From contig OX578146.1 in NCBI GenBank assembly GCA_951213105.1, positions 54,831,069-54,895,068 of the forward strand: a DNA stretch of 64,000 bases, read 5' to 3'. A program made the translations under genes and the position numbers. Shown here in pieces: positions 11,038-23,939 of the stretch (within the stretch, counting starts at the first letter, position 1; the number at the start of each line of letters is the position of its first letter). The notes under the pieces were generated by a model. It did no database searches. It worked only from the letters and a program-made list of their open reading frames with translations, and was not told the origin of the DNA. Source of the DNA: Amaurobius ferox (Eukaryota; Arthropoda; Arachnida; Araneae; Amaurobiidae).

Positions 11038-12658
11038 AAAAAAAAGTATCATTTACGCATCTCTAGTTACAACGAATAAAACTGTATGACAAAGGAAATT
11101 TCTTTTTTGAAGTGATGATATACGATATAACAAATTTTTTTACATTCCTACTTAAAGGAAGGTTCAAGTTAGGAACTGGGTGATTGGAAATTATTATGAT
11201 AACCATAAAAAATGTCTAAACATTTAAGATTATTCGAAATTCAAATCCTATCAAATATTAGAAACGTAAAATTTCCAAAGCAAAACATTTAAATTAATGC
11301 AAGATATACAGAGATGTTCTGGAAATCTGCATGTTTCAAAAGTGAACAAAACGTTTTGACAGCTAAATATTTTAACTCTACAAATGCAAAAAAAAGGTAC
11401 TTTTAAATTTAACTGAGGTATTATGGAAAACATTAGAATCGTCAGATTTAAATTATATATATATACATAAAAAATCCGGTATGTAAATAATAAAATTGTA
11501 GGGAAATAGACCACGCTACGTATTAATCCTATTAGAATTTAAAGTAACAAAGAAAAAGTTTAAAGACAAACACATTTTTTTGTTTAAAATTGTGCTTTTT
11601 AGTGTGAATTATAAACAATACCAGCACGGTAAAACTCGAGCCCAACTACACATCAATTAAATACTGTTATTAGTTTTAAAATTGTGGCATACACTAGTTA
11701 AAAATTCAGGGACCATAAGCGATAGTTGGCAGAACTCTCAAGTTTGAAAAATTTTTGAGACCAGATCTGTGAATATCGTACAATTTAAAGAAAACTGTAC
11801 TGGATACAGGCCCAGACCCCGTTAGTTCAACAGTCTTACCAGTCTCCCTGTAAGCGTAAATTATCTAGTAAATAAAATCAAGCTTATATAAATTATATTA
11901 TTTAAACTTTCAGAAAAATTCTAAAATAAATTCCTAAATAATATTCATTCTGTTATACATTTGTGTTTTTAAATATCCTTCTGAAACCTTTAAAAATCAT
12001 GATAGCGTACGTGTTCGTCATGTAATGTACAGTAGTGCTGAACATTTCTGTTATTGAAAAACCCCACTCAACAAACTGTTTTTTTGAAAAGCAGCAACTG
12101 CTTTAACAAACTGTTTGTAGAAAAGCAGGTGATGATAAATTATGAAATATTGTTATTGTTATTGTTCGTTTGTTTTCTCGAACTGAAAAAGGAGACTATG
12201 TCGTTGACTGTGGTGGTATAAGGTGTGTGTGGATAGGTTATTTTATTGTGTAGTGTTTGGCTAATAAATAATGGCAATTATGATAATATTGCTTTAGCAG
12301 TGCTAATTGCTTGCTCATGCTAAATTTGTTTAGTTGCTGATTTTTAACAAGTGTTTTTTTTAAATTTGCTTTACCCGTTAGCTCTAATAATCTAAATATA
12401 AACCTTTCATGACAAATGGGATATATACAGTACAGAGTGAAATCCCACCCTATTGTCTAAAAATTAATTCAAATTTACACCGCAGCAATTTAAAAAGCAA
12501 AGCGCACACAACCAAACCAATGAAATTTTTTTCCAACGTCCAAGCACGTGATATTAATACATTCGTCCATATAGCCGCCGAAGTGTGAACTCTTTTGCGG
12601 CAATATCACGTTTCCCTAGTGCACCACATTCGGCGGATCTCATTGCGTACATATAATA

Positions 12659-13068
12659 CAGTAACTAGAGTGGGGCCAACGGCCGTACCGTGCTGAAAAC
12701 ACCGGTTCTCGTTAGATCACCGAAGTCAAGCAGCATCGGGCGCGGTTAGTACTTGGTGGGTGACCACCTCGGAACACCGCGTGCTGTTGGCCATCTCGGG
12801 TGCGGTATCCCCGTGGTTTGCGCGCTAGATTTGCACGCTACCACAAATGCCGCCGTGTTCATGCGGAGTACGATCACGTTAAACATGTGGGTCCGTAAGT
12901 CCTTCCGAGAGGTTGGTGGTAGGGGAAGGAGGGTACGGTCCCTGTGGATGCCTCCCCCACTGGGTTCCGGTCTAAATTGGGTGGCACTTCCCGGCCGTCC
13001 ATACAGTTACCTTACACCTTTCTGGTAGGTCGGACGGTCTGGGTCTCAACAACAACAGTAACTAGAGT
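12659..13068 (+). mobile_element. 5S-headed SINE with perfect 13-bp target duplications
   Basis: CAGTAACTAGAGT occurs at 12659-12671 and 13056-13068 and brackets one retrotransposed unit. In order it holds a near full-length 5S rRNA sequence (12675-12791), a tRNA-like segment from about 12796 (GTGGTTTGCGCGCTAGA) that lacks a box B, a body of about 190 bp from GCCGCCGTG, and an (AAC)n tail. The body is almost identical to that of the tRNA-headed SINE at 28631-28917 and clearly related to 45538-45822 and 53805-54075. A SINE of this kind is copied by the machinery of a non-LTR retrotransposon with a matching tail. Confidence 0.85.
12675..12791 (+). rRNA. 5S rRNA-like sequence (SINE head)
   Basis: 117 bp from GCCAACGGCCGTACC to GTGCTGTTGGC, with complementary ends and the internal promoter region preserved (GATCACCGAAGTCAAGCAGC, GGTTAGTACTTGG, GGGTGACCACC, GGAACACCGCGTG). 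It is inside a unit with target duplications and runs directly into SINE sequence, so it is very probably a mobile 5S copy and not a gene of the ribosomal 5S array. Confidence 0.8.
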
Positions 13069-13679
13069 ACCTAGTGTCGCGTTCGTTGGGGTAATTGCTT
13101 AAAAACTTGTTCCAATAATTCAGAACACATCGGGTGAGGGGCGAGTGTAGCGCCATCTGTTTTAAAATGGATATATCTATTAAACTGCCTTTTTAAATTT
13201 TGATAAATTGTAATAATTTTTAATTTTATTAAAAACGTTAGAAAACGCTATTAATGTAGAGGAAAAAATTACAACGCATTTCTTTGTGAATTTACTACAC
13301 AGAGATAATATAAGTGAATTATTTGACACGTTGTCACACTCCATTAAAAGTTATAGCCACAAAGTCGATCTGCTAAAACATTGTTTACATTGTGCTTAAT
13401 AACCGGACTTATATAAGAGGTATCAACAGAAACAAATATATCAAAAAAAACAAAGTAAAATTTCAAAAATGAGTAAATGTAAATAACGCATCTGAATAAA
13501 TGAAATGCATATAAAATATTAAAAAAAATAATGATACTTTACTGATATTAAAATATTTTTTAAATTTAGTTTTTCTCTCCTCTAAAGTAGATAATATTCA
13601 TTTATTTTTCTGTGAGAATGTATATACCAAAATTATAATGTTGTTTTTTATTAAACACAGTATAATAATAAAATTATTA
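13069..13679. other. AT-rich spacer, nothing recognised
   Basis: No frame, repeat or structure that I can support. Confidence 0.5.
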
Positions 13680-14395
13680 TGTTGTTGTTGTTGTTGCTTA
13701 TCCTCTTTAACAGATCTGACATAAGTCAGATCAACTCCAGTAGGTTGTTGACCGCCAGAAAATCAATAACTAAAAGGGGGGCAGATGTCAAGTCCTCCTT
13801 GGAAAGTCCGACGCAACTCAATATGTGCCCCGGGGAGGCCCGATGGTCACAGCATTTATTACAAGTGGGATGGATTTTTCCACCGCGTTCAAAAGAAAGA
13901 CACTTAAGGTGGCCACTTTTAAGTCTAGCAAGTGCAGTCTGGGAGCCACGATCACATTTAATTTCCAGAAGAGCGCCAGGGGAAGTTCCGGTGTACCATT
14001 AGTGCGCAGGTGGAGTACGCCAAATTAAATTTAATTTAGATCTTGCATTTGTGTACAGTTCTTGATAAGTAAGCGAAGAACCAGTGGCCGTTTCGTCCTC
14101 ACTGCCCTCTTTGGCCCAATCTGTCCGCAACCTCATTACCACTAATGTTTACATGTGATGGAATCCATTGGAGATGGACATTGTGGTTTTGAAAAATCTT
14201 CTTTAGCTTGAGCAGAATAGATATACTGGTTTCATCGCCTGCAGAGGACCAGCCACTAAGATGTTGAAGTGCACTGCGGCTGTCCGAAAATATCCAAAGT
14301 TCACCAACATTATAATCAAGAGATATGATGGCGGCAAGCCCTACATTGATCGCAATTAACTCGCTCCTGAAGACAGAACAAGTGCCCGGGTAAAA
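13680..14395 (-). pseudogene. RNase H and 3' end of a non-LTR retrotransposon
   Basis: Minus-strand frames read ELIAINVGLAAIISLDYN, LWIFSDSRSALQHLSGW, ISILLKLKKIF, HLQWIPSHVNISGNEVADRL and then, after stops and shifts, PGHILSCVGLSKEDL. This is the RNase H domain (DSRSALQHL and HVNISGNEVAD are typical) and the terminal Cys/His region of a Jockey- or I-type element. The minus-strand 3' end has an (AAC)n tail (the GTT repeats at 13681). It is inactive. Confidence 0.75.
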
Positions 14396-14849
14396 TTATT
14401 ATGTAATATAAAATAATAAATAATACCTTATCTGTAAATTTTTTGTTCAATTTGTATATATCATTTTTTTTAAGTGATGCAAAGTTATTGTTGAAATTAT
14501 AAAATTAATTCAGTGAAGTTTGAATTCTAACATAAAAACTAAATTTATTTAAAAGTTCTTGATATAATGCAATTATGCAACATTGATTTAATTAATGCAC
14601 ATAATTATGATAGGCTGAATATGGTTAATACAGAGTGTAAAATGATGCTTAATTGATGAATTATTTATTAAAATGCGTTAACTTATTGCGGATGATATCA
14701 ATATTAATAATTGTTTATTTAGAGTTGCGCGAAATAAAAGTTAATTGGGTACTTTGAAAAGATTTTGCATTTTGCCATCCGGAAAATCACCAAATGCACA
14801 ATTAAACTTTAAAAACACAGTACCGTGGGTTTTAGAGATAAATTTTTGA

Positions 14850-14912
14850 TGGTAAAAGGAGTAAATTCATTGCTTTATACAATAAGGAAAGTCATGTGCT
14901 GCTCATATCAGA
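14850..14912 (-). repeat. Family B 5'-end fragment
   Basis: The sequence matches, in reverse, the first ~65 bp of family B (TCTGATATGAGCAGCACATG, then GACTTTCC and GAATTTAC). No body is attached. Confidence 0.6.
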
Positions 14913-15888
14913 TATTATTACATAGTGATTATGCCTACTCGTATCACAATTGTTATCAGAATGACAAGAAAATATATACGAGATTATCTATTTCATATTT
15001 CATACTTAAAGTATAAAGTTATTTTTTTAAAATAATTATAATAAAGAATAAAAAATTCATGCATTTTTTTAAGCTTTTTTAATTTTCTCAAGTTGGCAAC
15101 AGCTTAGTAACGACAATGGAAGCACAGGATAACTGATACCAACTGGGATTTTGAAACGTATTGTGGCAGCCCTGAGAGGTAGATGGCGCTGAATGCCATA
15201 TAAAACCTTCCTAACAATATTTTACCATTAAGTAATAATGGAGTAATAAAGTGGTGCACTTTGTCCCTTTGTAAAAAATCACCTTGTCTTTAAAAATGCC
15301 TATGTTGCCAATACTATGTTGTGGTACCTCGTGTCTATGTTCCATGCTGGGAAACTTTGTTGAGCATAAACTGTCGAATTCTCTACAAATGATTGACAAC
15401 ACCTGCTTCCAAGCATTAATATAAATGACCATTTTGAAAATCTCCCGTTTTTTTTTTGGTTTACATTGTATGTGCATTTTATTTTTTAAACCGCATTTTC
15501 TTCACATATTTTTCAGTAACAGTAAGACGTGAAGCCACGTACCGAAACATAAACGCTGGTAGGACACATGTAGATAGCAGGCTGTAGTTTTGAAACTCTT
15601 CAGCCTGCACACCATTTTTATATTTTGACAATGCTCTACCGTTTTTCAATATTGCATTTTTTTTATCTTACTTCGTTTTAGAATTGTCTTCACCATTTAC
15701 TTAAATTCTCCACTAAGGACGTTGTAATCGTTTTTGGTTGATCGGTTATTACAACGTACTATCACCTATTCATAACTGCATCAGTTTTAGAATTTTGCAT
15801 CAAGAAGTAAGAAGACATGAATATTTTCAACTTCATGTAGTAGTGTCATTGTATGGCTTTACTATGTGCATTGTGTATTCAAAAGGCA

Positions 15889-15964
15889 TCCGTCAAATAT
15901 TTCAGAATTATCCGTCAAATATTTCAAATATGTCAAATATTTCAGAATCCGTCAAATATTAGAA
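15889..15964. repeat. About 20-bp tandem repeat, four units
   Basis: CCGTCAAATATTTCAGAAT and variants occur four times in a row with slightly variable spacing. Confidence 0.7.
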
Positions 15965-16202
15965 TCAACAATTTCTGAAGCAAAAACCGTTAGAAGACAT
16001 ACGAAACAGTTAGTCAGTAAATGTATAAAATACTATCAAACTCGTTTACCATTTCTGATGTAATTATTTGGCTCCTTATATGTGTAATGAGAAACTTGTT
16101 TTATTAGCTAAATTAGTTTATACTATTGGTTTCCTTTTAAGCCACTTATTACGTTCTTATTCAGAAATTATGTGTCGTTAGTTTCAATGAATATTTTGTT
16201 TT

Positions 16203-16301
16203 CTTTTATAACATGTCCACGGAGTATTCTGTGTTCTTGTATAACATGTTCAAGGAATATTCTGTTATCTTTTATAACATGTTTAAGGATATCTTATAAA
16301 T
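16203..16301. repeat. 33-bp tandem repeat, three units
   Basis: CTTTTATAACATGT and its variants start at 16203, 16236 and 16269, an exact 33-bp period. Confidence 0.75.
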
Positions 16302-16526
16302 AGTGCCGTAAAGGAAATAAGCAAAAAATATACTTTTTTTTAGACGATAGAAAGAAAATATAAACTAATTGTTACTATATTAATAATGAATGTAGATAAG
16401 CAAATGAATTAAATAAAAATATTCTAGCAGATCTTGAAAATGACTGCAAACAAAAATATGCTATAATTTAAATGCGAAATATCTTTGAAAGAGTACATGG
16501 TAATTGTATTTGTATTTATATTCAAA

Positions 16527-16640
16527 GACATTAGGACGGAAAGAACATACCCGTCTTAAGACCTAGACATTTAATCCATTTAGGGAATTGCGACGTCTGT
16601 CAATTTAGCAGGGTAAATTGAAAATAGTTGAAGTCAGAGA
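16527..16640. repeat. Dispersed repeat H, copy 1
   Basis: It shares CAGACATTTAATC, GGGAATTGAGACG and TCTGTCA-type blocks with 18722-18860 and 29805-29945. Diverged; identity not recognised. Confidence 0.5.
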
Positions 16641-17878
16641 CTACAGTCATCCTTCTCCCAATGTTGTCCAAGTTCAAGTATCTATGAATAATGCCATATA
16701 CGCTTATGGGTCAAATAAGTTAAGTTACTTGCGTGGAATTTTTATAAACAAATATCAGTTTTTTTAATGATGTGAACCAGAACTATAATATCGATTACAA
16801 TATAGTTATAAAGAAATGATTTTCGGCATCGGAATAATGAAAGTGATAAGTTTCTATGTGCTAGCGTGCGTAAGTTATTTTCACTATTAACACACGTGCA
16901 CGTATGTATCTGTCTAATAGATAGTATTTAACACGGAGGTAAAAGTAAGAAGTTAAAACTTCATATAAAGAAAACGCCAACATCGTATAAAATAATAATT
17001 CAATTGGCGCTTGGATTAGATAAGTAGTCCTGTATTTTATATATTTCATTGGCGAAAGATTTAAAATGTATATTTAAACTGTCCATTTTGTAAAAATAAA
17101 TTATTAGCGCAATACAAAGTAGAAGTGAAATAATACAGAATATTCCCCGTATTCAAAATTATTTTACCTATCAATTTATTTTTATCTCTAAATATTATGT
17201 ACTCTATCCTACAACTATGAAAAATTACTAATTAATTATACTCATAATTAGGGAACCCTTAGTTTGAAAACAATCCAAAATACATATACTGAACACTACG
17301 CCTTCGTGTTGTATCAACTAACAATAGTGGCTACTTTACTAACACTAGCGACATCTAGATATAATTCTCAAAACATTATGGTATTTTCAAGCGTTTCCTC
17401 CATTGCAGTTTTATCTCGTTCCTAACTCCATGGTGTCTATATATGTATTGTTACTAACATCTAAAATATCTTCACGACATATTGCCTTTCCCTGAGTCAT
17501 GAAGGTAGGCAATAGGAAGGAGGCACTTCATTGTGAAAATCTTGTAAAATACGTCCTCAATTTAATAGTTAGGAAATAAAAATTGGGCTCCACCAAAACA
17601 GGAGGTCATTAGTAACAAAAACAACAACAGGGAATAAAAGTTGTTAGTAAAGGTGCCATCTAGTGACAGATTCATTTATCTCAATCCCATACGGCATTTC
17701 GTTCTTTGACCAAAGCTAATAAATAAATCGCAATTAACATGTCTGCGTACACCCCATGTTATATTTTTCATACATTTGTTTCGGAAAAAATCTAAAATAT
17801 GGTCATTGTTTCTGATCTCGGCTGCAATGTAACAAACAGTACACGTGTATGACATAATATACTAATATTCCCAACGTC

Positions 17879-18457
17879 TATATATACATACATTCACAAA
17901 CATGCATTGTGAAGTGAAATGTGTTTCAGAAAGACTGCAGGATTAAATATCTTTTGAACGGTAGACCGCGGACCCATGGTTTTAATTTAAGAAATAATTT
18001 AAATAAAATAATAGACTTCCAGACTTCGTCAGTTTTGGCCACTTGAAACGTTTTAGTAGAAAAGTATAAGAGTTAAGTTTTTATATGTCTACAATGGAAA
18101 TTAAAATTAGTAAATTGTACTTTATTCATTTAAATATATTATATTTTCCACGACTTAACTCCACGAGCTGTTGTAAATATCCTTATATTTTAAAATATTT
18201 TCTAGGGGACACGTATGAAAAGTTGCATTTTATACGTTTTTACTAAAAGGTGTTACATGATCAAAATTACCATACAATGGTATTCTATCCTAATTAACGC
18301 ATTTTTCAAATTGATACATCTATGTACACATGCATTCACAAATATGCATTGTGAAGTGAAAAGTCTTTCAAAAAGACTGCAGGATTAAATATCTTTTGAA
18401 CGGTAGATCGCTGATGCATGGTTTTAATTTAAGAAATAATTTAAATAAAATAATAGT
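17879..18457. repeat. About 140-bp direct duplication, spaced ~440 bp
   Basis: The block at 17879-18018 recurs at about 18317-18457, sharing ATGCATTGTGAAGTGAAA, AAAGACTGCAGGATTAAATA and TTTTAATTTAAGAAATAATT. The intervening 300 bp is not repeated. Confidence 0.75.
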
Positions 18458-18721
18458 AAAAAAGTACAATGAAACTATAGATCTACGACCAATCATCCAA
18501 CAGATATTTAGTCGTACAATCTTTCGAAACACCATCTAAATAATCATTAAACACGCATGTACACTGTCCGACAAGCATCATTATAAATATGCATGAATTG
18601 TGTTCAAGAAATTTTAGAAAGGGTATATCAGTTCAAAGTATAGATCTTCACATCCGAATATTTTTGACAAAACAATTCTTCTCTGTGCTATAATGTTCTA
18701 CGGTAATTTCATTGTCTTTAG

Positions 18722-18860
18722 TTCCGGACGAAGAAAATGGAAAGCGGAGATTCGTCCTTAGAGTCAGGCATTTAATCTCTGAAGGGAATTGAGTCGTCCA
18801 TCACTTTATTTCCTTTGTAAACAATATATTCTTTAATAGTTAACAATCAAAGAATAAGTT
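18722..18860. repeat. Dispersed repeat H, copy 2
   Basis: See 16527-16640. This copy keeps TTTCCTTTGTAAACAATATA and TTTAATAGTTA. Confidence 0.5.
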
Positions 18861-20945
18861 GAATTCAGGATAGAAAAATGACCTGTAAGATAGTTATAAG
18901 CGTCAATCGATCATTTGATTATCATAAAATGTTGCAAGTATATGTTTTTGATGTTACACGGATTCTCACATGCTTTCAGAGAAGATTGCACAACATATTT
19001 TTCTCTGTTATTCAGACCCATAAAATACTTTAAATTAGATAGTATGTTTAGATGTTTAGATGGGTTATCTCAAGGGTTTCTTCTAAATTTTACATAAAAT
19101 ATACTTGCCTAGTAAAAATCCATCCGCAATCTTCTACTTTTATAAAAATTAGGAGAAAGAACATTTTTCTATGGCAAAAATATAGTACAAAACAATATTG
19201 GCACAATATTTTAAATTTGCCTCTATCGCAAATTTAGATTCGATATTCGATCTGCCATTGCAGAAGAACTAATAATGTTAAAACAAAGTTATGAAGTTGT
19301 CGACTTCGCCATGTCAATTCCTTTACTCTATTGTTTTTTCTCCCAAACCCTCTATGGATTTCAGTCTTCACATTTGCCCACTGAAACAAAGTTAAAATAT
19401 TCTACCGATAACTATTTGTAAACTTCATTTGGCAATGTTACACACTTCTCCTGCACATGATTTAAACAGATCCACAGCCTTCGAAAGAAGATAATAATAA
19501 AATACCTTTCAAACAAAAATTGCCTGTATTACCTTGGTATATAGCCCGCTCTTAAGTAGTGATTACGAATAAGATCATTTCCATCTACATTTGCAAAATT
19601 TCACATCCAAGCCATTATACAACGCAATTAATCAATAATTAAATTAACAAAAATTTGATAGTCCATTAAATAATTGAGCTTGTCTTATTTAAGGGCGTGG
19701 TCTAGTCATGGGCGTGTCCTAGTTAGAAACATGACTTTTTAAACTATTAATTACATACAATAAAATTAATTTTATTTCATCTTTATTCAGGAAGTAAGAA
19801 ATGCAAGATAATAATAATGTATAAAATAGCCAAAAAATAAGTTTTTATTATTATACTGATGCTTTCTATGTATCAAATGTCAAAAGATGCCTACTTTCAA
19901 ATTTATTGACAATATTAAAATGGCAAACAAATCGCAATGAACATACAGATCACCTATTTTCGGAAACTCATTATGATACAATAATTTCTAATACAAAGTC
20001 TTCAACAATTTATTTCTGGTAATATTTTATAATGAATATCCCAAATACAAGAATTATTAGACTTCATGCGTGTCACACGAAATTAATATGAGTAGCATGT
20101 GGAGTATAAATCATAGATGAATGCTTGTAGAATCGCCCTCACATTCTCTGTGGAAATATGCAATTGATATTGGAGTTCTATTCCATAGAGCTTTGAAGTA
20201 TTTTAGCCGTGTTTTTTTCATCATAAAATTATAAAATAGTAATAATAAAAACTTATTACTTAGAATTTATGCTTTTACAACATATATGTTTCGGAAAGTT
20301 TTATAGAATAGTTATATAAAAAGTAATTAAGCGGTATTATATTCAATGAATTTGAGAATATATTTGGTTTCGGTATTAAAAATCAAAATAATTAGTTTGA
20401 CCTTCAATTTAATGGCTATAAATATGCTACTGTCTATGGCCAGATTTATGTTTAAATTGCTAGATGCGCATTTTTCATGGCTAAATGTCAAAAAGACGAC
20501 TAGATTTAGCTATAAAATGGCGAAATAGGCAAACCTGGCGCCAACTTCGCCAGGAGAAAAAGCTGTTTGCAGCTCTATCAGCTAGTAGCTGTATGGAGAG
20601 ATCAGGGTGGATAATTTAGTGAAGTATGGATAGATTTAGTCATATTTTTAAATATTTAGCCACAGCAATGCTACACCTAGCCATAATATTGGTAATTTTG
20701 TCGTTGTTTATAAAATATATCTATGAAATCTAACCCTTTTTTTATTCGCCCATGATTCTAGTCATAAAATTCATTTAAGTGTTGCAACACTGGGGAAATT
20801 TTCAACTATGTTTAGCTTCTACCAAGGTTCTTTAATACAAGATTAGGCACTCAGTTCGGCAATCAATGAAAATCTTGTCAGCTTTAGTAATGGGAGTTAA
20901 GATTCGTCATTGGTGATAGCACGATCCATAGTAAACTTTTATAGG

Positions 20946-22870
20946 AGTTGCCAAAACGCAAGAGCGCATCATAAACACGCGACTCAAGCATTTCATCACC
21001 CAACACAACATCATTATATCTGAACAATTTGGCTTCCGCTTCTTACATACTACAACGCACCAGTGTTACGTGTTACCGAATTCATCTCCGAAGGAATGAA
21101 TCTGGGACTAACAACTGGATTTATATACAAACCTAGCAGAGCGGGGGTTCCCGAGGGCTCCCAAATAGTCCCAACGCTATTCAACATATACATCACTGAC
21201 ATGCCAAAATTCCCAAACATGAACATTGCACTCTATGCGCACAACACTGCCATATACACAAGATCCACATATTCAAATTTTGTGCTCTCTTGACTACAGA
21301 AACATACGCACACACTTTCCTCCTGGTTCCAGAATTGGAAAATTAAAATCAACGCTAAGAAACCAAAATCATTTTCACCAAAAAACAAAAAGAAAAACTC
21401 CCCCATCTATTAAGATAAACGACACTCCCATCTCATACGTTAACACCTGCAAATACCTAGAAATACACTTTGACAAAAAACTAACTTTTAAACATCACAT
21501 CTTAAATGCAATTAAAGAAAATTATACTGCCAGATCAAAATTATACCCAATCCTACACTCCCAACATGTAAACTACGTAAATAAAATCGCACTTTATAAA
21601 ACTGGTGTTAAGACCAGTCCTGCTGTTCGGACCCGTTGTCTGGGGCTTCGCCTATAATACCAATCTAAAAAAATTTGATGTGGGCAGCACATGACTTTCC
21701 CTGCAGACTTATATTCATGTTCTCTTTATTTCTTCAAAAATTCATTAAATTGAGTTTAACTGTATAAAATAACCCTCATAATTATTTAAAATTACACCGA
21801 ATCTGTACTTTTATTTCAATTTTCGTTCTCATTGGGTAACTGGACTTGTTTTCAAAGGTGGCGTTGCGAAAATGCAAAAAAACTAAAATATCTCGAGAAC
21901 GGCTAGTCCTACTGTAATGGGGTTGATCTTATTCTTTTATCGTTAAAAATTACGTATAAAACAAACATTTAATTAATATATTTGAACATAAGCAGTTTTT
22001 TATTTTAGATTTTGACGAATTTTGCGGATCATTTCACCAAAAAAGAAGCAGCTTATTTTTTCCGAATCATACCAAAATCTAATCAGCACCATAGTAACCT
22101 ACAAGTAACTTATTTACCAAATTTTGTAAAATTTGATATGTTAGTTTCTCAGCTAGTGTGGGTACAGGCATTTTTGCAGGTCATTTTGCGACAGAAGGCG
22201 GGTTCTTTTATCCAAAACAAATGGTATCCAAATATAATCAGCACCAGGATTGCTCACAAGTGACTTACATACCAAATTTTACGAAATTTGCTTCAGTAGT
22301 TTTTGAGTTAGAGTGGATACATACATTGCACAGACAGACACACAGACAGACAGTCGTCACGCTAAAATTGGTTTTCGTATTCTAGAGGTCCCAAAACGTA
22401 TAGATCCGTCGTAAACTCGAGTTGCGATTTTCTATACGATTCCAATACTTTCTCTATACATTACCATGTATTATTGCAGGGAAAGTAAAAATTGCAAACT
22501 GTCCAAAACTAAACTCTGCTATCTATCAGAAAAGCCTCAAGATTTCTGAGGAATGACGTCATCCACCGGGACTTTGGAGTGAGACCCAATAAAATGAAAT
22601 TTAATACCTAGACATCAACTTCTATGATAATATCCCCCTAATTACAAATCAAGAACTGCAAGACTTAAAAAATTTGTGACCTCCACCTGTGGAATATCAA
22701 TAGACGCCTCAGGGTGTCAACTATCCTAATCTAATTATATTAACTCAACTAAGCAATAAACTCCAACCAATGGCTTTGAACTTGAAACCAAAACTAAAAT
22801 ACGATACTAAAGGTAGACTTCCCACTGCCTTGCGGGATCCAATAGGAAACCACCTGCTCTTCTAGCAGAA
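20946..22870 (+). pseudogene. Non-LTR (Jockey-type) reverse transcriptase, split by a family A insertion
   Basis: Readable pieces in order are RLKHFITQHNIIISEQFGFR, VTEFISEGMNLGLTTG, GVPEGSQIVPTLFNIYITDM (motif B), IALYAHNTAIYTRS (the YADD box is now YAHN, so inactive), WFQNWKIKINAKK, KYLEIHFDKKLTFKHHILN and WGFAYNTNLKK. A family A element (21674-22487) follows, and after it the protein resumes as LQTVQNKTLRYLSEKP, then frames resembling the usual C-terminal tail (KLQPMALNLKPKLKYDTK). Several frameshifts and stops are present. The split gives the empty-site sequence of the inserted repeat. Confidence 0.8.
21674..22487 (+). mobile_element. Family A repeat, copy 1 (Helentron/DINE-like, non-autonomous)
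   Basis: 5' end TTTGATGTGGGCAGCACATG (hairpin ATGTG...CACAT), then ACTTTCCCTGCAG. The body contains ATATCTCGAGAACGG. A CAGACA repeat lies at 22330-22355. The 3' end is a stem-loop whose last arm, TGCAGGGAAAGT, is the inverse of the 5' subterminal motif. It interrupts the RT codons AAA and TTG without a clear target duplication. Confidence 0.7.
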
Positions 22871-23939
22871 CCATTCGAAAACAGCCTGCTCAGTTTTCTG
22901 AGTTGCAATTCATCTACCTACGGGAGCACATTGTATATAATCTTATCATACAGGAAATACAGCCCATCGAGGCTAGTAGCTCCAAAAATCCGTGTTCAAA
23001 CACAGAGAAAGAGAAGCATTTTTATAGTTACAAAGAGTTTGTTAATTTTGGAGTAACAATCTCTAGCCGTAAACAACTTGCGGAAAGATTTTAAATTGTA
23101 CTGTGCGCACAGGATCCAGTGACGTAAAAGGAATGTAGTGACGTCGTAGGAGTAAGATGAGAGCCGTCGTTAACAAATTCGATTCCTCTTGAGAGCCCGA
23201 GAACAAAATGCGAGCGTTCTTTATTTCCATGTCGTTACATGAGCAAAGCGAGGTAAAATAACTAAGTTTGTCATGCCGCGAGTCGAGCACTTCTTAGCTC
23301 ATTCAGTATTATTTTTACCTACAGCGAATTTAATGGCACAATGAACAGCGACACACAAATACTATTTTATATATTTATGATTTGCACATATGGCTGTCAT
23401 AACTTGAAAAGTAATGAATTAAGGATAAAGGAAAAATCAATCACATATATATGTATAGTAAAATATTATATAGTAATTAGTTTTATGATTTTTCTGAAAG
23501 ATTACATTATTTAATACAGATTTAATTTCATTACTTATGAGGTCTCAGATCTAATGGAGAGAACTAACTGATCCAGTACTGATATTATCCATCGTATCCA
23601 GAACGTATCCAGAAATGATGTTATTCAACTTGTACGTTCTTTGCAAATCTATTATTTTAACAAATGACGATATTTTCGAACTAGGAAACTCCGCATCTTT
23701 TTTGCTACGCACTCTGAGTTTTTAATTATGCAAGTCAAAATTTTAAAATCAATAAAGATACTTTGTTGATTGTGTAGTTGGGTTCGAGTTTTGCTAGGCT
23801 GTTACTGTTTATAATTCAAACTACAAAGCACAATTTTAGACTAAAAATAGTGTTCGCAATTTGTTTGTAAACATTTTCTGGTTCGCTTTACCTGTTAATT
23901 GGATTGGGACGTTGTGAACGCGAAACAATTTTCCTTTAT
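22871..23939. other. Unassigned sequence
   Basis: No gene recognised. Two TGACGT sites (CAGTGACGTAA at 23117 and GTGACGTCG at 23139) resemble CREB/ATF sites, but no transcript is apparent downstream, so no promoter is claimed. Confidence 0.4.

Larger units (their letters stand above)
9517..12658. other. AT-rich sequence without a recognised gene
   Basis: Short frames only. It holds a 79-bp tandem pair (9881-10038), a 13-bp inverted repeat at 11007-11037 and an older microsatellite-bearing stretch with the motif GTCTGTGCAATG, also seen in family A repeats. I see nothing else. Confidence 0.5.
14396..20945. other. AT-rich stretch without a recognised gene
   Basis: Only short frames. It contains a family B 5'-end fragment (14850-14912), two small tandem arrays (15889-15964 and 16203-16301), copies of repeat H (16527-16640 and 18722-18860), a dispersed duplication (17879-18457) and a small GC-rich hairpin near 20538-20558 (CCTGGCG, CGCCAGG). 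Nothing else is supported. Confidence 0.5.

Noticed and set aside
12675..12791. Functional 5S rRNA gene
   Set aside because: It is fused to a SINE body inside target duplications and lacks a terminal T-run directly after the 5S part.
23110..23150. Promoter with two CREB/ATF-like sites
   Set aside because: Two short TGACGT matches are expected by chance and no transcript or initiator follows.
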